Positions 1 to 9,317 are shown, counted from the stretch's first letter. The stretch: 58,241 nucleotides of DNA from Oxalobacteraceae bacterium (GCA_021298555.1 JAJTGE010000013.1:1-58241), one strand, 5' to 3'. Program-made: numbers and translations. Notes: a model not told the origin generated them from the letters alone.

Positions 1-280
1 TAAGCATTTCACGGGTGAGATATATGTGTTGTCCAAGGATGAAGGTGGTCGTCATACGCCGTTCTTCAACAACTATCGTCCGCAGTTTTATTTCCGTACG
101 ACGGATGTGACGGGAGCTATTGAGCTGCCGGAAGGCAAAGAGATGGTAATGCCTGGAGACAACGTATCGATCACGGTAAAGCTGATCAATCCGATAGCGA
201 TGGAAGAAGGACTGCGGTTTGCGATTCGCGAAGGCGGCCGCACTGTAGGTGCTGGCGTCGTCGCAAAAATCATGGACTAA
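1..280 (+). CDS. tuf: Elongation factor Tu, C-terminal part (5' end outside window)
   Basis: This is the last 92 codons of EF-Tu, read in the frame starting at base 2. EF-Tu is the GTPase that delivers aminoacyl-tRNA to the ribosome. Only the C-terminal beta-barrel domain is present: [16 protein letters not shown], then [20 protein letters not shown], ending in the usual [15 protein letters not shown] tail. It lies just upstream of rpsJ, as in most Betaproteobacteria, where one tuf copy closes the str operon. The identification is certain. The G domain is outside the window, so intactness of the whole gene cannot be judged. Confidence 0.97.
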   Translation, partial: KHFTGEIYVLSKDEGGRHTPFFNNYRPQFYFRTTDVTGAIELPEGKEMVMPGDNVSITVKLINPIAMEEGLRFAIREGGRTVGAGVVAKIMD

Positions 281-281
281 T

Positions 282-303
282 CTGCTTTGCTAATGCAAAG
301 CAG
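282..303 (+). terminator. Hairpin directly after tuf
   Basis: A perfect 9-bp stem (CTGCTTTGC / GCAAAGCAG) with a TAAT loop begins two bases after the tuf stop codon. No T-run follows, so it is a weak intrinsic terminator at best. It may be an mRNA 3'-end stabiliser or attenuator between the str and S10 operons. Confidence 0.5.
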
Positions 304-315
304 TCAATAGAATTG

Positions 316-339
316 CCGCGAGCGAGTACTCGCTCGCGG
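316..339. repeat. Perfect 24-bp palindrome between tuf and rpsJ
   Basis: Two 12-base arms, CCGCGAGCGAGT and ACTCGCTCGCGG, are exact reverse complements with no spacer. As RNA this would be a very stable GC-rich hairpin. ATCGCTCTTTT follows, and the rpsJ ribosome binding site (AAGGA) comes 12-16 bases after the palindrome. It is the second hairpin in this 81-bp gap. Possible roles are attenuation, an RNase processing site, or a protein-binding site controlling the S10 operon. Confidence 0.6.
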
Positions 340-361
340 ATCGCTCTTTTAAGGAATCACG

Positions 362-673
362 ATGGAAAAGCAAAAAATCCGCATTCGCCTCAAAGCTTTT
401 GATTATCGTCTAATCGATCAATCCGCTTTGGAGATAGTAGACACGGCTAAGCGTACGGGTGCAGTGGTTAAAGGTCCGGTTCCTCTGCCGACTCGCATTC
501 AACGTTGGGATGTACTGCGCTCGCCGCACGTGAATAAGACCTCACGCGACCAATTTGAGATTCGTACACACCAGCGATTGATGGATATCGTTGACCCAAC
601 GGATAAAACAGTTGATGCCTTAATGAAGTTGGATTTGCCTGCGGGTGTGGACGTAGAAATTAAATTGCAGTAA
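362..673 (+). CDS. rpsJ: 30S ribosomal protein S10
   Basis: S10 is a 3'-domain protein of the small subunit and also the NusE partner of NusB in transcription antitermination. The 103-residue product has the full family length. It carries [17 protein letters not shown] at the N-terminus and the central loop [20 protein letters not shown] good ribosome binding site (AAGGAATCACG) precedes the ATG. It is the first gene of the S10 operon. A 157-bp gap with a near-consensus promoter separates it from rplC, so the rest of the operon can probably be transcribed separately. Confidence 0.98.
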   Translation: MEKQKIRIRLKAFDYRLIDQSALEIVDTAKRTGAVVKGPVPLPTRIQRWDVLRSPHVNKTSRDQFEIRTHQRLMDIVDPTDKTVDALMKLDLPAGVDVEIKLQ

Positions 674-712
674 CTAAAGCCTAATTGCCAGTTTAAGAAG
701 TTAACGTAAACA

Positions 713-741
713 TTGCGGTAACAGCTTTCTCTGGCTATAAT
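713..741 (+). promoter_or_regulatory. Predicted sigma70 promoter upstream of rplC
   Basis: The -35 element TTGCGG (713-718) and a perfect -10 TATAAT (736-741) are separated by exactly 17 bp. A start point near 748 would give a leader of about 80 nt before rplC. This leader could house ribosomal protein autoregulation, but no known fold was recognised. Confidence 0.65.
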
Positions 742-830
742 GTTCGGCTTATTTCCGGATTGCTTAATTTAGGCATTTCGAGCGTTACCAATATCAGCCC
801 TGCCCAATCGTAGGCGGGAATGGAGAAAAA

Positions 831-1340
831 ATGAACCAAGACCAAAACCATGGCCGTGGCCTGGGCCTTCTTGGTCGCAAGGTTGGAATGATGCGCATCT
901 TTACGGATGACGGTGACTCGATCCCAGAATTTCGCGTAGAACCAGCTAAGGCTGCTGAATTCAAGCCGGGCGATACTATCGCTGTAAGCTTGTTCGAAGC
1001 CGGCCAAAAAGTCGATGTGCAGGGTGTGAGCATTGGCAAGGGTTACGCCGGTACCATTAAGCGCCACAACTTCCGCTCTGGTCGTCAAACTCACGGTAAC
1101 TCTCGTTCACACAACGTACCGGGCTCTATCGGTATGGCCCAGGATCCGGGTCGTGTTTTCCCAGGTAAGCGCATGACTGGCCATATGGGTGACGTCACCT
1201 GTACAGTGCAGAACCTGGAAATTGCCCGTATTGATTCTGAGCGTCAATTGATACTTGTTAAAGGCGCTGTTCCTGGCGCAAAGAACGGCCAAGTCATATT
1301 GATGCCGGCTGTAAAAGCCAAAATTAATAAGGGAGCCTAA
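831..1340 (+). CDS. rplC: 50S ribosomal protein L3, with internal in-frame deletion
   Basis: L3 is an early-assembly protein of the large subunit that reaches towards the peptidyl transferase centre. The ends are clear: [20 protein letters not shown] near the start, then [30 protein letters not shown] and [16 protein letters not shown]. The product has only 169 residues against about 210 in the family. After Ile31-Pro32 it jumps straight to [13 protein letters not shown], skipping about 57 residues that normally follow DGDSIP (the VTV...NRV...GYxAVQV segment up to LKEFRV). The frame is kept. The N-terminus also carries a short extension ([10 protein letters not shown]). The ATG follows a strong GGAG site. 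The identity is sure. Whether the deletion is real is open, because L3 is essential. Confidence 0.93.
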   Translation: MNQDQNHGRGLGLLGRKVGMMRIFTDDGDSIPEFRVEPAKAAEFKPGDTIAVSLFEAGQKVDVQGVSIGKGYAGTIKRHNFRSGRQTHGNSRSHNVPGSIGMAQDPGRVFPGKRMTGHMGDVTCTVQNLEIARIDSERQLILVKGAVPGAKNGQVILMPAVKAKINKGA

Positions 1341-1343
1341 GAT

Positions 1344-1964
1344 ATGGAACTCAAGCTCCTAAATGCGCAGGGACAGGCAGCATCTAACGTTGCAGCTCCA
1401 GATACAATTTTTGGCCGCGACTACAACGAAGCGTTGATCCATCAGCTCGTTGTTGCTTATCAAGCCAATGCCCGCAGCGGTAATCGCAAGCAAAAAGACC
1501 GCGAAGAAGTTTCGCACACAACCAAAAAGCCTTGGCGTCAAAAAGGTACTGGTCGTGCTCGCGCAGGTATGTCTTCCTCGCCAATCTGGCGTGGAGGTGG
1601 TCGTGCATTCCCGAATTCACCTGATGAGAACTTCTCGCACAAAGTTAATAAGAAAATGTACCGTGCAGGTGTTTGCTCGATTTTGTCGCAGCTAGCACGC
1701 GAAGGTCGCTTGTCTGTTATCGAAGAGTTTTCTGTCGAGGCCCCTAAAACAAAACTGTTGAGTCAGAAGCTAAAGGACATGGGTTTGGATTCCGTGCTTG
1801 TTATCACTGACAACCTTGACGAAAATCTTTTATTGGCTTCGCGGAATTTAGCAAACGTGCTTATCTGTGAACCACGTCAGGCAGACCCGGTATCACTGGT
1901 GTTCTTTAAGAAAATATTGATCACCAAGCCCGCACTGGCGAAGATTGAGGAGATGCTGGCATGA
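1344..1964 (+). CDS. rplD: 50S ribosomal protein L4
   Basis: L4 lines the peptide exit tunnel and, in E. coli, represses its own operon. The product has the usual 206 residues. Signatures include [20 protein letters not shown], the tunnel loop [20 protein letters not shown] with WRGGGRAFP, and the C-terminal VLITDN-type strand ([18 protein letters not shown]). It starts three bases after rplC, and its stop overlaps the rplW start (ATGA), which indicates translational coupling. No anomaly is visible. Confidence 0.98.
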   Translation: MELKLLNAQGQAASNVAAPDTIFGRDYNEALIHQLVVAYQANARSGNRKQKDREEVSHTTKKPWRQKGTGRARAGMSSSPIWRGGGRAFPNSPDENFSHKVNKKMYRAGVCSILSQLAREGRLSVIEEFSVEAPKTKLLSQKLKDMGLDSVLVITDNLDENLLLASRNLANVLICEPRQADPVSLVFFKKILITKPALAKIEEMLA

Positions 1965-2278
1965 GCGCAGTCATCAAACATAACGAAGAGCGCTTGATGA
2001 AAATCTTGCTGGCTCCTGTAATTTCTGAGAAAGCTACGTTTGTGGCCGAAAAAAATGAGCAGGTCGTTTTTCTCGTGACGCAAGATGCTACCAAGCCTGA
2101 AATTAAAGCTGCAGTAGAAATGCTTTTTAAAGTACAGGTCGAGTCTGTTCAGGTTGCAAATCGCGCTGGTAAGGCAAAACGCTCCGGTCGTTTCATGGGC
2201 CGACGCAACAACACTCGCCGTGCATTCGTATGCTTAAAAGCCGGTCAAGAAATCAACTTTACCGAGGAGGCTAAATAA
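1961..2278 (+). CDS. rplW: 50S ribosomal protein L23
   Basis: L23 sits at the tunnel exit and is the docking site for trigger factor and SRP. The 105-residue product carries [20 protein letters not shown] and the basic region [20 protein letters not shown], both typical. The start overlaps the rplD stop by 4 bases and the stop overlaps the rplB start by one base (TAATG), so the three genes are tightly coupled. Confidence 0.97.
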   Translation: MSAVIKHNEERLMKILLAPVISEKATFVAEKNEQVVFLVTQDATKPEIKAAVEMLFKVQVESVQVANRAGKAKRSGRFMGRRNNTRRAFVCLKAGQEINFTEEAK

Positions 2279-3105
2279 TGGCACTCGTTAAGTTAAAACC
2301 TACCTCGCCAGGCCGTCGCGGCATGGTCAAGGTGGTTAACCCCGATTTGCACAAAGGCCGTCCTTTCGCCGGACTCGTTGAGAAGCAATCCAAATCAGCT
2401 GGTCGTAACAATAATGGACACATAACTACGCGTCACTTGGGCGGTGGTCACAAGCAACATTATCGTATTGTCGATTTTCGTCGCAATAAGGACGGTATCC
2501 CGGCTAAGGTCGAACGTCTGGAATATGACCCTAACCGAAGCGCGAATATTGCTTTGCTTTGTTATGCAGATGGTGAGCGTCGCTACATCATCGCCAGCAA
2601 AGGTATGGCGGTCGGTGATCAATTGATGAATGGTTCGGAAGCACCTATCAAACCAGGTAATTGTTTGCCCATTCGCAATATACCTGTAGGTACAACGATG
2701 CACTGCGTAGAAATGTTGCCTGGCAAGGGAGCTCAGATAGCTCGTACAGCTGGCGCTGGCGTTGTTTTGATGGCGCGCGAAGGCATCTATGCTCAAGTTC
2801 GTCTACGTTCAGGTGAGGTTCGTCGAATTCACGTTGAATGCCGCGCAACGGTAGGTGAAGTTGGTAATGGCGAACATAACTTACGCAAAATTGGTAAAGC
2901 CGGTGCAACACGTTGGCGCGGTATCCGCCCAACCGTGCGTGGTGTTGCCATGAATCCTATCGATCACCCGCATGGTGGTGGTGAGGGTCGAACAGCAGCC
3001 GGACGGCATCCGGTTTCACCGTGGGGTCAACAGACTAAGGGCAAGAAGACGCGTCGCAATAAGCGAACTACGTCAATGATTGTCTCGCGCCGTGGTAAGA
3101 AATAA
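2278..3105 (+). CDS. rplB: 50S ribosomal protein L2
   Basis: L2 is needed for subunit association and peptidyl transfer. At 275 residues it has the normal betaproteobacterial length. It shows [58 protein letters not shown] and the invariant peptidyl-transferase-proximal segment [20 protein letters not shown] (catalytically important His in HPHGGGEG). The basic tail [19 protein letters not shown] is complete. It follows rplW without a gap. Confidence 0.98.
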   Translation: MALVKLKPTSPGRRGMVKVVNPDLHKGRPFAGLVEKQSKSAGRNNNGHITTRHLGGGHKQHYRIVDFRRNKDGIPAKVERLEYDPNRSANIALLCYADGERRYIIASKGMAVGDQLMNGSEAPIKPGNCLPIRNIPVGTTMHCVEMLPGKGAQIARTAGAGVVLMAREGIYAQVRLRSGEVRRIHVECRATVGEVGNGEHNLRKIGKAGATRWRGIRPTVRGVAMNPIDHPHGGGEGRTAAGRHPVSPWGQQTKGKKTRRNKRTTSMIVSRRGKK

Positions 3106-3115
3106 GGGGTAAGAC

Positions 3116-3391
3116 ATGGGACGTTCACTGAAAAAAGGGCCGTTTTGCGACGCCCACCTGCTCAAAAAAGTCGAAACAGCGCAAGCTATTCGCGACAAAA
3201 AACCGATTAAAACATGGTCTCGCCGCTCGACCATCATGCCGGATTTTATAGGCTTGACGATCGCTGTTCACAATGGCAAACAGCATGTACCGGTTTATGT
3301 GTCTGAAAATATGGTTGGGCACAAGCTCGGCGAATTTGCGCTGACTCGTACCTTTAAAGGTCACGCAGCTGACAAGAAGGCTAAGAAATAA
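3116..3391 (+). CDS. rpsS: 30S ribosomal protein S19
   Basis: S19 contacts the head of the small subunit and forms a complex with S13. It is full length at 91 residues, starting [20 protein letters not shown] and containing [20 protein letters not shown] and [21 protein letters not shown] ribosome binding site (AAGGGG) lies 11 bases before the start. It is an ordinary member of the S10 operon. Confidence 0.98.
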   Translation: MGRSLKKGPFCDAHLLKKVETAQAIRDKKPIKTWSRRSTIMPDFIGLTIAVHNGKQHVPVYVSENMVGHKLGEFALTRTFKGHAADKKAKK

Positions 3392-3400
3392 GGTCAGATG

Positions 3401-3730
3401 ATGGAAACTAAAGCTACCCTACGCAGCGCGCGCTTGTCGGCACAAAAAGGCCGACTGGTTGCCGACCTGATACGCGGCAAAAAGATTGACCAGGCACTCA
3501 ATATTTTGACATTCAGCCCCAAAAAGGGTGCAGTGATCATTAAAAAAGTGCTGGAGTCTGCAATTGCAAACGCCGAGCACAACGACGGTGCTGACATTGA
3601 TGAATTAAAGGTCAAAACGATCTATGTGGAGAAGGGCGCGGTACTCAAGCGCTTTACTGCACGTGCAAAAGGCCGTGGTGATCGTATTTCCAAACAAACC
3701 TGTCACATATACGTGACTGTCGGTAACTAA
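3401..3730 (+). CDS. rplV: 50S ribosomal protein L22
   Basis: L22 lines the exit tunnel with L4. The product [20 protein letters not shown]... is 109 residues, the usual length. The conserved [20 protein letters not shown] and the C-terminal [17 protein letters not shown] are present. Two ATG codons stand in tandem (3398 and 3401). The second was chosen because it gives the family N-terminus and better spacing from AAGG; using the first would only add one Met. Confidence 0.97.
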   Translation: METKATLRSARLSAQKGRLVADLIRGKKIDQALNILTFSPKKGAVIIKKVLESAIANAEHNDGADIDELKVKTIYVEKGAVLKRFTARAKGRGDRISKQTCHIYVTVGN

Positions 3731-3740
3731 GGGATTCACG

Positions 3741-4592
3741 ATGGGACAGAAGATTCATCCAACAGGCTTTCGTCTAGCAGTTACCCGTAACTGGGGTTCA
3801 CGCTGGTATGCAGGTAACAGCAATTTCGCCTCTATGCTCAAAGAGGACTTAGATGTTCGTGCCTTCCTGAAGAAAAAACTGAAAAATGCTTCAGTGGGCC
3901 GGGTACTGATTGAGCGCCCAGCAAAAAATGCACGCATTACAATTTTTAGTTCGCGCCCTGGTGTTGTTATTGGTAAAAAGGGTGAGGACATCGAAGTTTT
4001 AAAGACTACGTTGGCTAAGATGATGGGCGTGCCAGTGCATGTCAACATCGAAGAGATCCGTAAACCTGAAACAGATGCACAATTGATCGCCGACTCGATA
4101 GCCCAACAGCTTGAAAAACGTATTATGTTTCGTCGTGCCATGAAGCGTGCGATGCAAAATGCTATGAGACTAGGCGCTCAGGGTATAAAGATCATGTCTT
4201 CAGGTCGTTTAAATGGTATCGAGATAGCGCGTAAAGAATGGTATCGCGAAGGACGTGTGCCACTGCATACACTGCGTGCTGATATCGATTATGGATTCGG
4301 TGAGGCCGAAACTACCTACGGCATTATTGGTATCAAAGTCTGGGTCTACAAAGGTGATCGTTTGGCTAGCGGTGAGACGCCAGTGATTGAGGTTGCTTCA
4401 GATGATGAACGCAAGCGTCGTGCACCCCGCCGTGAAGATGGCAAACCTGCAGGACGTACCTCACGCACTAAGCGCCCCGATGGTCCGGCTACTGATACAG
4501 TCGCTGCAGCTCCTGCGCCAGCTGTAGCTAAGCGAGTTCGTGCAAAAAAGGCCGATGCTCCAGCAGCACCGGCTGACAAAGCGGGAGAATAA
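3741..4592 (+). CDS. rpsC: 30S ribosomal protein S3
   Basis: S3 forms part of the mRNA entry channel. The N-terminal [20 protein letters not shown], the KH domain with [15 protein letters not shown], and the C-terminal domain ([40 protein letters not shown]) are all complete. The last ~65 residues form a low-complexity Ala/Lys/Arg/Pro tail, as in many Burkholderiales. Total length is 283 residues, within the range of the order. rplP follows after 2 bases. Confidence 0.98.
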   Translation: MGQKIHPTGFRLAVTRNWGSRWYAGNSNFASMLKEDLDVRAFLKKKLKNASVGRVLIERPAKNARITIFSSRPGVVIGKKGEDIEVLKTTLAKMMGVPVHVNIEEIRKPETDAQLIADSIAQQLEKRIMFRRAMKRAMQNAMRLGAQGIKIMSSGRLNGIEIARKEWYREGRVPLHTLRADIDYGFGEAETTYGIIGIKVWVYKGDRLASGETPVIEVASDDERKRRAPRREDGKPAGRTSRTKRPDGPATDTVAAAPAPAVAKRVRAKKADAPAAPADKAGE

Positions 4593-4594
4593 AA

Positions 4595-5014
4595 ATGCTG
4601 CAACCAGCACGCAGAAAATATCGTAAAGAACAAAAGGGGCGTAATACAGGTATATCGCACGAGCGAGGTACTGCCGTTTCTTTTGGTGAGTTTGGTTTAA
4701 AGGCCATCGGTCGTGGTCGCTTGACTGCACGTCAAATTGAATCCGCTCGACGTGCAATGACACGACACATCAAACGTGGTGGTCGTATCTGGATACGCAT
4801 TTTCCCCGACAAGCCAATTTCAAACAAACCTGCTGAAGTTCGTATGGGTAACGGTAAAGGTAACCCTGAGTATTACGTTGCAGAAATCCAGCCAGGTAAA
4901 GTTTTATATGAAATGGATGGAGTTAACGAAACGTTGGCGCGCGAAGCATTTAGACTCGCTGCTGCTAAGCTGCCTCTGGCGACTGCATTTGTAATACGCC
5001 AGGTTGGCCGATAA
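4595..5014 (+). CDS. rplP: 50S ribosomal protein L16
   Basis: L16 organises the A-site region of the large subunit. The product starts [20 protein letters not shown] and is 139 residues, the normal length. The conserved [40 protein letters not shown] and [18 protein letters not shown] are all present. It sits between rpsC and rpmC in the standard order. Confidence 0.98.
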   Translation: MLQPARRKYRKEQKGRNTGISHERGTAVSFGEFGLKAIGRGRLTARQIESARRAMTRHIKRGGRIWIRIFPDKPISNKPAEVRMGNGKGNPEYYVAEIQPGKVLYEMDGVNETLAREAFRLAAAKLPLATAFVIRQVGR

Positions 5015-5025
5015 AAGGATAATTC

Positions 5026-5217
5026 ATGAAAGCATCTGAACTCCAAGGCAAAGACGAAGCATCCCTCAAAAAAGAATTGAACGAGCTTTTGAAGGCCCAA
5101 TTTGGTCTGCGCATGCAGGTTGCAACTCAACAGTTGCAAAATACTTCCCAGCTTAAAAAAGTTCGTCGCGACATTGCCCGCGTTAAGACAGTAATAAACC
5201 AGAAGGACGACCAATAA
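5026..5217 (+). CDS. rpmC: 50S ribosomal protein L29
   Basis: L29 is a small two-helix protein next to L23 at the tunnel exit. The 63-residue product [20 protein letters not shown]... has the characteristic [19 protein letters not shown] and [14 protein letters not shown]. Its stop overlaps the rpsQ start by one base (TAATG). A ribosome binding site (AAAGGA) precedes it. Confidence 0.97.
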   Translation: MKASELQGKDEASLKKELNELLKAQFGLRMQVATQQLQNTSQLKKVRRDIARVKTVINQKDDQ

Positions 5218-5489
5218 TGAATGCACCAGAAAAAAAAGCGCTAAAGCGCACATTAGTTGGTATGGTTGTCTCTGACAAGATGGACAAAACTGTCACCGTA
5301 TTGATTGAACGTCGCGTACGTCACCCTTTGTACGGCAAGATTATTGTTCGCTCGAACAAGTACCATGCACATAACGAGGGAAACGTAGCTAAATCTGGCG
5401 ATACGGTCGAGATTCAGGAAGGCCGTCCAATTTCGCGGACTAAATCTTGGACAGTTACTCGAGTAGTTCAGCAGGCGCATAACGTTTAA
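5217..5489 (+). CDS. rpsQ: 30S ribosomal protein S17
   Basis: S17 is a primary 16S rRNA-binding protein of the body of the small subunit. The 90-residue product carries [39 protein letters not shown] and the OB-fold ending [14 protein letters not shown]. It is the last gene of the S10 operon; a 205-bp spacer with a long stem-loop separates it from rplN. Confidence 0.98.
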   Translation: MNAPEKKALKRTLVGMVVSDKMDKTVTVLIERRVRHPLYGKIIVRSNKYHAHNEGNVAKSGDTVEIQEGRPISRTKSWTVTRVVQQAHNV

Positions 5490-5694
5490 TGCTTGCGTTG
5501 AAGGCGTTTTCTGATGCATAATCTTTGGCTGCTCTAAAGATTCATCAGCAGTTAGTAGTTGCATTAAAAAATTCGTAACTTTTTTGTCAACCCAATCGGC
5601 TAATTCGTAACACGAGTGCGGCTGGCGGGACCAAGACTGATCGTCGAACGGCACATCCGGTGTCGGGGGCGGATTAAGTTGGGAAAGAGAAAAC
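5490..5694 (+). promoter_or_regulatory. rpsQ-rplN spacer with large stem-loop (5511-5548)
   Basis: This 205-bp gap separates the S10 and spc operons. CTGATG (5511-5516) pairs with CATCAG (5543-5548), and AATCTTT (5520-5526) with AAAGATT (5536-5542). Together they make a 13-bp stem with a 3-nt bulge and a 9-nt loop. No T-run follows, so it does not look like an intrinsic terminator. A GC-rich leader before rplN ends in GTTGGGAAAGAG, the ribosome binding region. The gap most likely carries RNA-level control or a processing site. Confidence 0.5.
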
Positions 5695-6063
5695 ATGATT
5701 CAAACTGAAAGCCGGCTAGAAGTAGCCGACAACACTGGTGCGCGTGTCGTTATGTGTATCAAAGTGCTTGGTGGTTCTAAGCGTCGCTATGCTGGTATTG
5801 GCGATGTAATTAAGGTCACAGTCAAGCAGGCTGCTCCTCGCGGTCGTGTCAAAAAAGGTGAAATTTACAATGCCGTCGTCGTGCGCACAGCAAAAGGTGT
5901 GCGGCGCCAAGATGGATCGCTAGTGCGCTTTGATGGCAACGCAGCAGTGCTGCTAAATGCCAAACTTGAGCCTATAGGTACGCGCATTTTCGGACCGGTT
6001 ACTCGTGAGTTGCGCACTGAGCGCTTCATGAAGATCGTGTCCCTGGCGCCAGAAGTTCTGTAA
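5695..6063 (+). CDS. rplN: 50S ribosomal protein L14
   Basis: L14 sits at the subunit interface and is a binding site for the silencing factor RsfS. The 122-residue product starts [20 protein letters not shown] and contains [30 protein letters not shown] and [13 protein letters not shown]. It is full length. It is the first gene of the spc operon here, with the GGGAAAGAG site 6 bases before the ATG. Confidence 0.98.
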   Translation: MIQTESRLEVADNTGARVVMCIKVLGGSKRRYAGIGDVIKVTVKQAAPRGRVKKGEIYNAVVVRTAKGVRRQDGSLVRFDGNAAVLLNAKLEPIGTRIFGPVTRELRTERFMKIVSLAPEVL

Positions 6064-6072
6064 GGAGTCGTC

Positions 6073-6387
6073 GTGGAGAAAATCCTTAAAAATGATGAAG
6101 TCATTGTTCTTACAGGTAAGGACAAAGGCAAGCGTGGCTTAGTTCAGCAGCGTGTAGACGATCAGCATGTGATTGTTGAGGGTGTGAATATAGTCAAGAA
6201 GGCGGTTAAACCTAATCCAATGACAGGCACAGTCGGCGGCATAGTTGATAAAACTATGCGCATACATGTGTCGAACGTAGCGTTGTTCAACGCGGCTACT
6301 GGTAAGGGTGATCGAGTTGGCATAAAACTAGTTGATGGTAAGCGCGTTCGTGTTTACAAATCGACTGGCGAAGTTGTGAAGGCGTAA
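6073..6387 (+). CDS. rplX: 50S ribosomal protein L24
   Basis: L24 is an assembly initiator of the large subunit. The start is GTG at 6073, preceded by TAAGGAG. The product [20 protein letters not shown]... is 104 residues and has the KOW motif ([15 protein letters not shown]) and [18 protein letters not shown]. No ATG would give the family N-terminus, which supports the GTG. Confidence 0.97.
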   Translation: MEKILKNDEVIVLTGKDKGKRGLVQQRVDDQHVIVEGVNIVKKAVKPNPMTGTVGGIVDKTMRIHVSNVALFNAATGKGDRVGIKLVDGKRVRVYKSTGEVVKA

Positions 6388-6390
6388 ACC

Positions 6391-6930
6391 ATGGCACGTC
6401 TACAAGCATTTTACAAAGAAAAAATTGTTACTGATTTAACTACCAAATTTGGTTATAAATCGGTAATGCAAGTTCCGCGGTTGACTAAGATTACCCTCAA
6501 CATGGGTTTGTCTGAGGCTGTCGCCGACAAGAAAATCATTGAGCATGCTGTTGGTGACATGACCAAAATTGCAGGTCAGAAGCCAGTGATTACCAAAGCA
6601 CGCAAAGCAATTGCAGGTTTTAAAATTCGCGAAGGGTATCCCATAGGTTGTATGGTTACTTTGCGCGGTGCCCGTATGTACGAATTTCTCGACCGTTTAG
6701 TAACTATCGCATTTCCCCGCGTGCGAGATTTTCGTGGTGTCTCAGGGAAAGCTTTTGACGGGCGCGGAAATTACAACATCGGCATCAAAGAGCAGATTAT
6801 TTTCCCTGAAATTGAGTACGACAAGATTGATGCACTGCGTGGAATGAATATCAGCATTACCACGACCGCCAAGACCGACGAGGAAGCTAAAGCTTTGCTC
6901 GCCGCATTTAAATTTCCGTTCAGAAACTGA
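6391..6930 (+). CDS. rplE: 50S ribosomal protein L5
   Basis: L5 binds 5S rRNA and contacts the P-site tRNA. The product is the typical 179 residues, with [60 protein letters not shown] and [20 protein letters not shown]. It starts 3 bases after rplX. Confidence 0.98.
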   Translation: MARLQAFYKEKIVTDLTTKFGYKSVMQVPRLTKITLNMGLSEAVADKKIIEHAVGDMTKIAGQKPVITKARKAIAGFKIREGYPIGCMVTLRGARMYEFLDRLVTIAFPRVRDFRGVSGKAFDGRGNYNIGIKEQIIFPEIEYDKIDALRGMNISITTTAKTDEEAKALLAAFKFPFRN

Positions 6931-6937
6931 GGCTGCC

Positions 6938-7243
6938 ATGGCAAAGCTGGCACTTATTAACCGTGAACTAAAGCGCGCTGCGCTGGTAAAGAAATATGCC
7001 GCAAAGCGAGCTGAGTTGAAAGCCATCATCGACGATCAGTCGAAATCAGAAGAAGAGCGCTACGAAGCTCGCCTTAAATTACAGGCGTTGCCCCGTAACT
7101 CAGCACCAAGCCGCCAGCGTAATCGCTGCGCTTTGACTGGGCGTCCGCGCGGCACCTTCAAAAAATTCGGTTTGGGCCGGATCAAGCTCCGTGAGATTGC
7201 CATGCGTGGCGAAATCCCGGGTATGACCAAAGCTAGCTGGTAA
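6938..7243 (+). CDS. rpsN: 30S ribosomal protein S14
   Basis: S14 belongs to the head of the small subunit. The 101-residue product is the zinc-free long form: the CxxC ribbon of short S14 is absent and [20 protein letters not shown] is present, as usual in Proteobacteria. It ends in [18 protein letters not shown]. It is an ordinary spc operon gene. Confidence 0.97.
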   Translation: MAKLALINRELKRAALVKKYAAKRAELKAIIDDQSKSEEERYEARLKLQALPRNSAPSRQRNRCALTGRPRGTFKKFGLGRIKLREIAMRGEIPGMTKASW

Positions 7244-7257
7244 TAGGAGAATAATCG

Positions 7258-7653
7258 ATGAGTATGAGCGATCCTATCGCCGATATGCTGACGCGTATCC
7301 GCAATGCCCAAAGCGTGAACAAGGTGTTTGTTGTAATGCCTTCTTCTAAGCTCAAGGTGGCAATAGCTCGAGTCTTAAAAGACGAGGGTTATATAGAAGG
7401 TTTTAATGTTACCGACCACAGCGGTAAGCCCGAACTACGTATTGAACTCAAATACTACGCGGGCCGTCCTGTAATCGAGCGGATCGAGCGCGTATCGCGT
7501 CCCGGCTTACGCGTTTATCGCGGAAAGGGTGATATTCCAACCGTGATGAATGGACTGGGTGTCACCATCATATCTACGCCACAAGGCGTGATGACTGATC
7601 GCAAAGCTCGCGCTACCGGTACCGGTGGCGAGATACTTTGTTACGTGGCTTAA
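7258..7653 (+). CDS. rpsH: 30S ribosomal protein S8
   Basis: S8 binds the central domain of 16S rRNA and in E. coli represses the spc operon. The 131-residue product starts [18 protein letters not shown] and ends [20 protein letters not shown], both diagnostic. The first of two in-frame ATGs was chosen because TAGGAGA lies 7 bases before it. Confidence 0.98.
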   Translation: MSMSDPIADMLTRIRNAQSVNKVFVVMPSSKLKVAIARVLKDEGYIEGFNVTDHSGKPELRIELKYYAGRPVIERIERVSRPGLRVYRGKGDIPTVMNGLGVTIISTPQGVMTDRKARATGTGGEILCYVA

Positions 7654-7666
7654 GGAGGAAAAGCAT

Positions 7667-8200
7667 ATGTCCCGAGTAGGTAAAATGCCGATCCCGTTGC
7701 CCGCAGGCGTCGAGGTGTTAATTACAGCTGAAAAAATAACTGTCAAAGGTTCACAGGGAACACTCTCGCTTCCTTTGACTGGCCAGGTTGTGATTAAGAA
7801 TGAAGACAATACACTTAATTTTTCACCGGCAGATGAGTCGCGTGAAGCCAATGCTATGTCTGGCACGGTGCGTGCATTAGTAAACAACATGGTTAACGGT
7901 GTCAGTAAAGGTTTCGAGAAAAAGCTGGCTCTCGTTGGGGTGGGTTATCGTGCCCAGGCTCAAGGTGATAAGTTAAATCTTTCACTGGGTTTCTCTCATC
8001 CTGTGGTTCATGAGATGCCTGCCGGTGTGAAGTGTGAAACACCAACACAGACAGAAATCATCATCAAGGGTATCGATCGCCAAAAGGTTGGTCAGGTCGC
8101 TGCTGAGGTTCGCGCCTATCGCAGCCCCGAGCCATACAAAGGCAAGGGCGTTCGCTATGTGGACGAAGTTGTGGTGATCAAAGAAACCAAGAAGAAGTAA
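7667..8200 (+). CDS. rplF: 50S ribosomal protein L6
   Basis: L6 lies near the factor-binding site of the large subunit. From the ATG at 7667 the product is 177 residues, [17 protein letters not shown]..., with [20 protein letters not shown] and the C-terminal [19 protein letters not shown] signature. This start follows TAAGGAGG with ideal spacing. An upstream in-frame ATG inside rpsH is ignored. Confidence 0.98.
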   Translation: MSRVGKMPIPLPAGVEVLITAEKITVKGSQGTLSLPLTGQVVIKNEDNTLNFSPADESREANAMSGTVRALVNNMVNGVSKGFEKKLALVGVGYRAQAQGDKLNLSLGFSHPVVHEMPAGVKCETPTQTEIIIKGIDRQKVGQVAAEVRAYRSPEPYKGKGVRYVDEVVVIKETKKK

Positions 8201-8209
8201 GGGCTGAAC

Positions 8210-8572
8210 ATGGACAAGAAAGCATCCCGTCTACGCCGTGGCCGTCAAACGCGCGCGAAGATTGCAGAACTCAAGGTAAATCGGCTTGCAGTGCACCGAA
8301 CCAATCTGCATATTTATGCAAGCATCATTGGCCCTGACGCAAAAATTTTAGCGAGCGCATCAACGGCTGAAGTAGAAGTGCGGCAAGAATTAGCTGGCAA
8401 ATCAGGCAAAGGCGGTAATACCGCTGCTGCTGCACTGGTTGGTAAGCGCGTAGCAGAAAAAGCGCTCAAGGCAGGAATCGCTGAAGTAGCGTTTGATCGT
8501 TCAGGTTTCCGGTACCACGGCCGAGTCAAGGCTGTGGCTGAAGCGGCCCGCGAAGCTGGTTTGAAGTTCTAA
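8210..8572 (+). CDS. rplR: 50S ribosomal protein L18
   Basis: L18 carries 5S rRNA into the large subunit together with L5. The product is 120 residues. It starts [20 protein letters not shown] and contains [15 protein letters not shown], the conserved [20 protein letters not shown] and [20 protein letters not shown]. It is a normal spc operon gene. Confidence 0.98.
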   Translation: MDKKASRLRRGRQTRAKIAELKVNRLAVHRTNLHIYASIIGPDAKILASASTAEVEVRQELAGKSGKGGNTAAAALVGKRVAEKALKAGIAEVAFDRSGFRYHGRVKAVAEAAREAGLKF

Positions 8573-8584
8573 GGAAAATTCATC

Positions 8585-9103
8585 ATGGCAAAGATGCAAC
8601 AAAAAATGCAGAGCGACAAGCCAGATGACGGCATGCGCGAAAAAATGATCGCTGTTAATCGCGTGACCAAAGTTGTCAAAGGCGGACGCATTATGGGTTT
8701 CGCCGCTCTGGCTGTGGTCGGTGATGGCGATGGCCGTATTGGTATGGGCAAAGGTAAATCGAAAGAAGTGCCAGTTGCTGTTCAAAAGGCGATGGAAGAA
8801 GCTCGCCGAAAAATGATCAAAGTTTCGCTGCGTAATGGAACTTTGCACCACACAGTTCACGGTCGTCATGGCGCATCGTCTGTAATGATGATTCCAGCGA
8901 AAGAAGGTACTGGCGTTATTGCTGGAGGCCCAATGCGCGCCATCTTTGAAGTAATGGGCGTTACTAACGTCGTTGCCAAATCAATCGGATCCACTAACCC
9001 TTACAACATGGTTCGTGCAACGATTAACGGCCTCGAAAAAATGAGCACACCTTCTGAGATCGCTGCCAAGCGTGGCAAGTCGGTTGAAGAAATTCTTGGT
9101 TGA
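8585..9103 (+). CDS. rpsE: 30S ribosomal protein S5
   Basis: S5 lies at the mRNA entry site and influences decoding accuracy. The 172-residue product contains [20 protein letters not shown] (the double-stranded RNA-binding region where spectinomycin-resistance and ram mutations occur in E. coli), [20 protein letters not shown] and [19 protein letters not shown]. It is complete and preceded by AAGGAAA. Confidence 0.98.
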   Translation: MAKMQQKMQSDKPDDGMREKMIAVNRVTKVVKGGRIMGFAALAVVGDGDGRIGMGKGKSKEVPVAVQKAMEEARRKMIKVSLRNGTLHHTVHGRHGASSVMMIPAKEGTGVIAGGPMRAIFEVMGVTNVVAKSIGSTNPYNMVRATINGLEKMSTPSEIAAKRGKSVEEILG

Positions 9104-9113
9104 GGTGAATGAC

Positions 9114-9293
9114 ATGGCTAACACCATCAAAATAATGCTTGTCAAAGGCTTGATCGGAACACGGGAAACACACCGCGCAACGGTGCGTGGCCTAGGATTA
9201 CGAAAGATTAATTCAGTCTCTGAGCTGGAAGACACCCCGGCAGTCCGCGGCATGATCAATAAAGTATCGTATCTCGTGAAAGTAGTGTCGTAA
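9114..9293 (+). CDS. rpmD: 50S ribosomal protein L30
   Basis: L30 is a small large-subunit protein. From ATG 9114 the product has 59 residues: [20 protein letters not shown]... with [20 protein letters not shown]. This start comes after GAGGTGA; an earlier in-frame ATG lies inside rpsE and is rejected. The length is normal for the family. Confidence 0.97.
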   Translation: MANTIKIMLVKGLIGTRETHRATVRGLGLRKINSVSELEDTPAVRGMINKVSYLVKVVS

Positions 9294-9317
9294 GCGTAGC
9301 TTACGATCGGAGAAATT

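Noticed and set aside
735-1094. Long minus-strand reading frame opposite rplC
   Set aside because: It is antisense to a clear ribosomal protein gene, has no ribosome binding site and no recognisable product.
2395-2796. 133-codon minus-strand frame inside rplB
   Set aside because: It is a shadow of rplB codons; Cys/His/Ser-rich composition follows from antisense reading.
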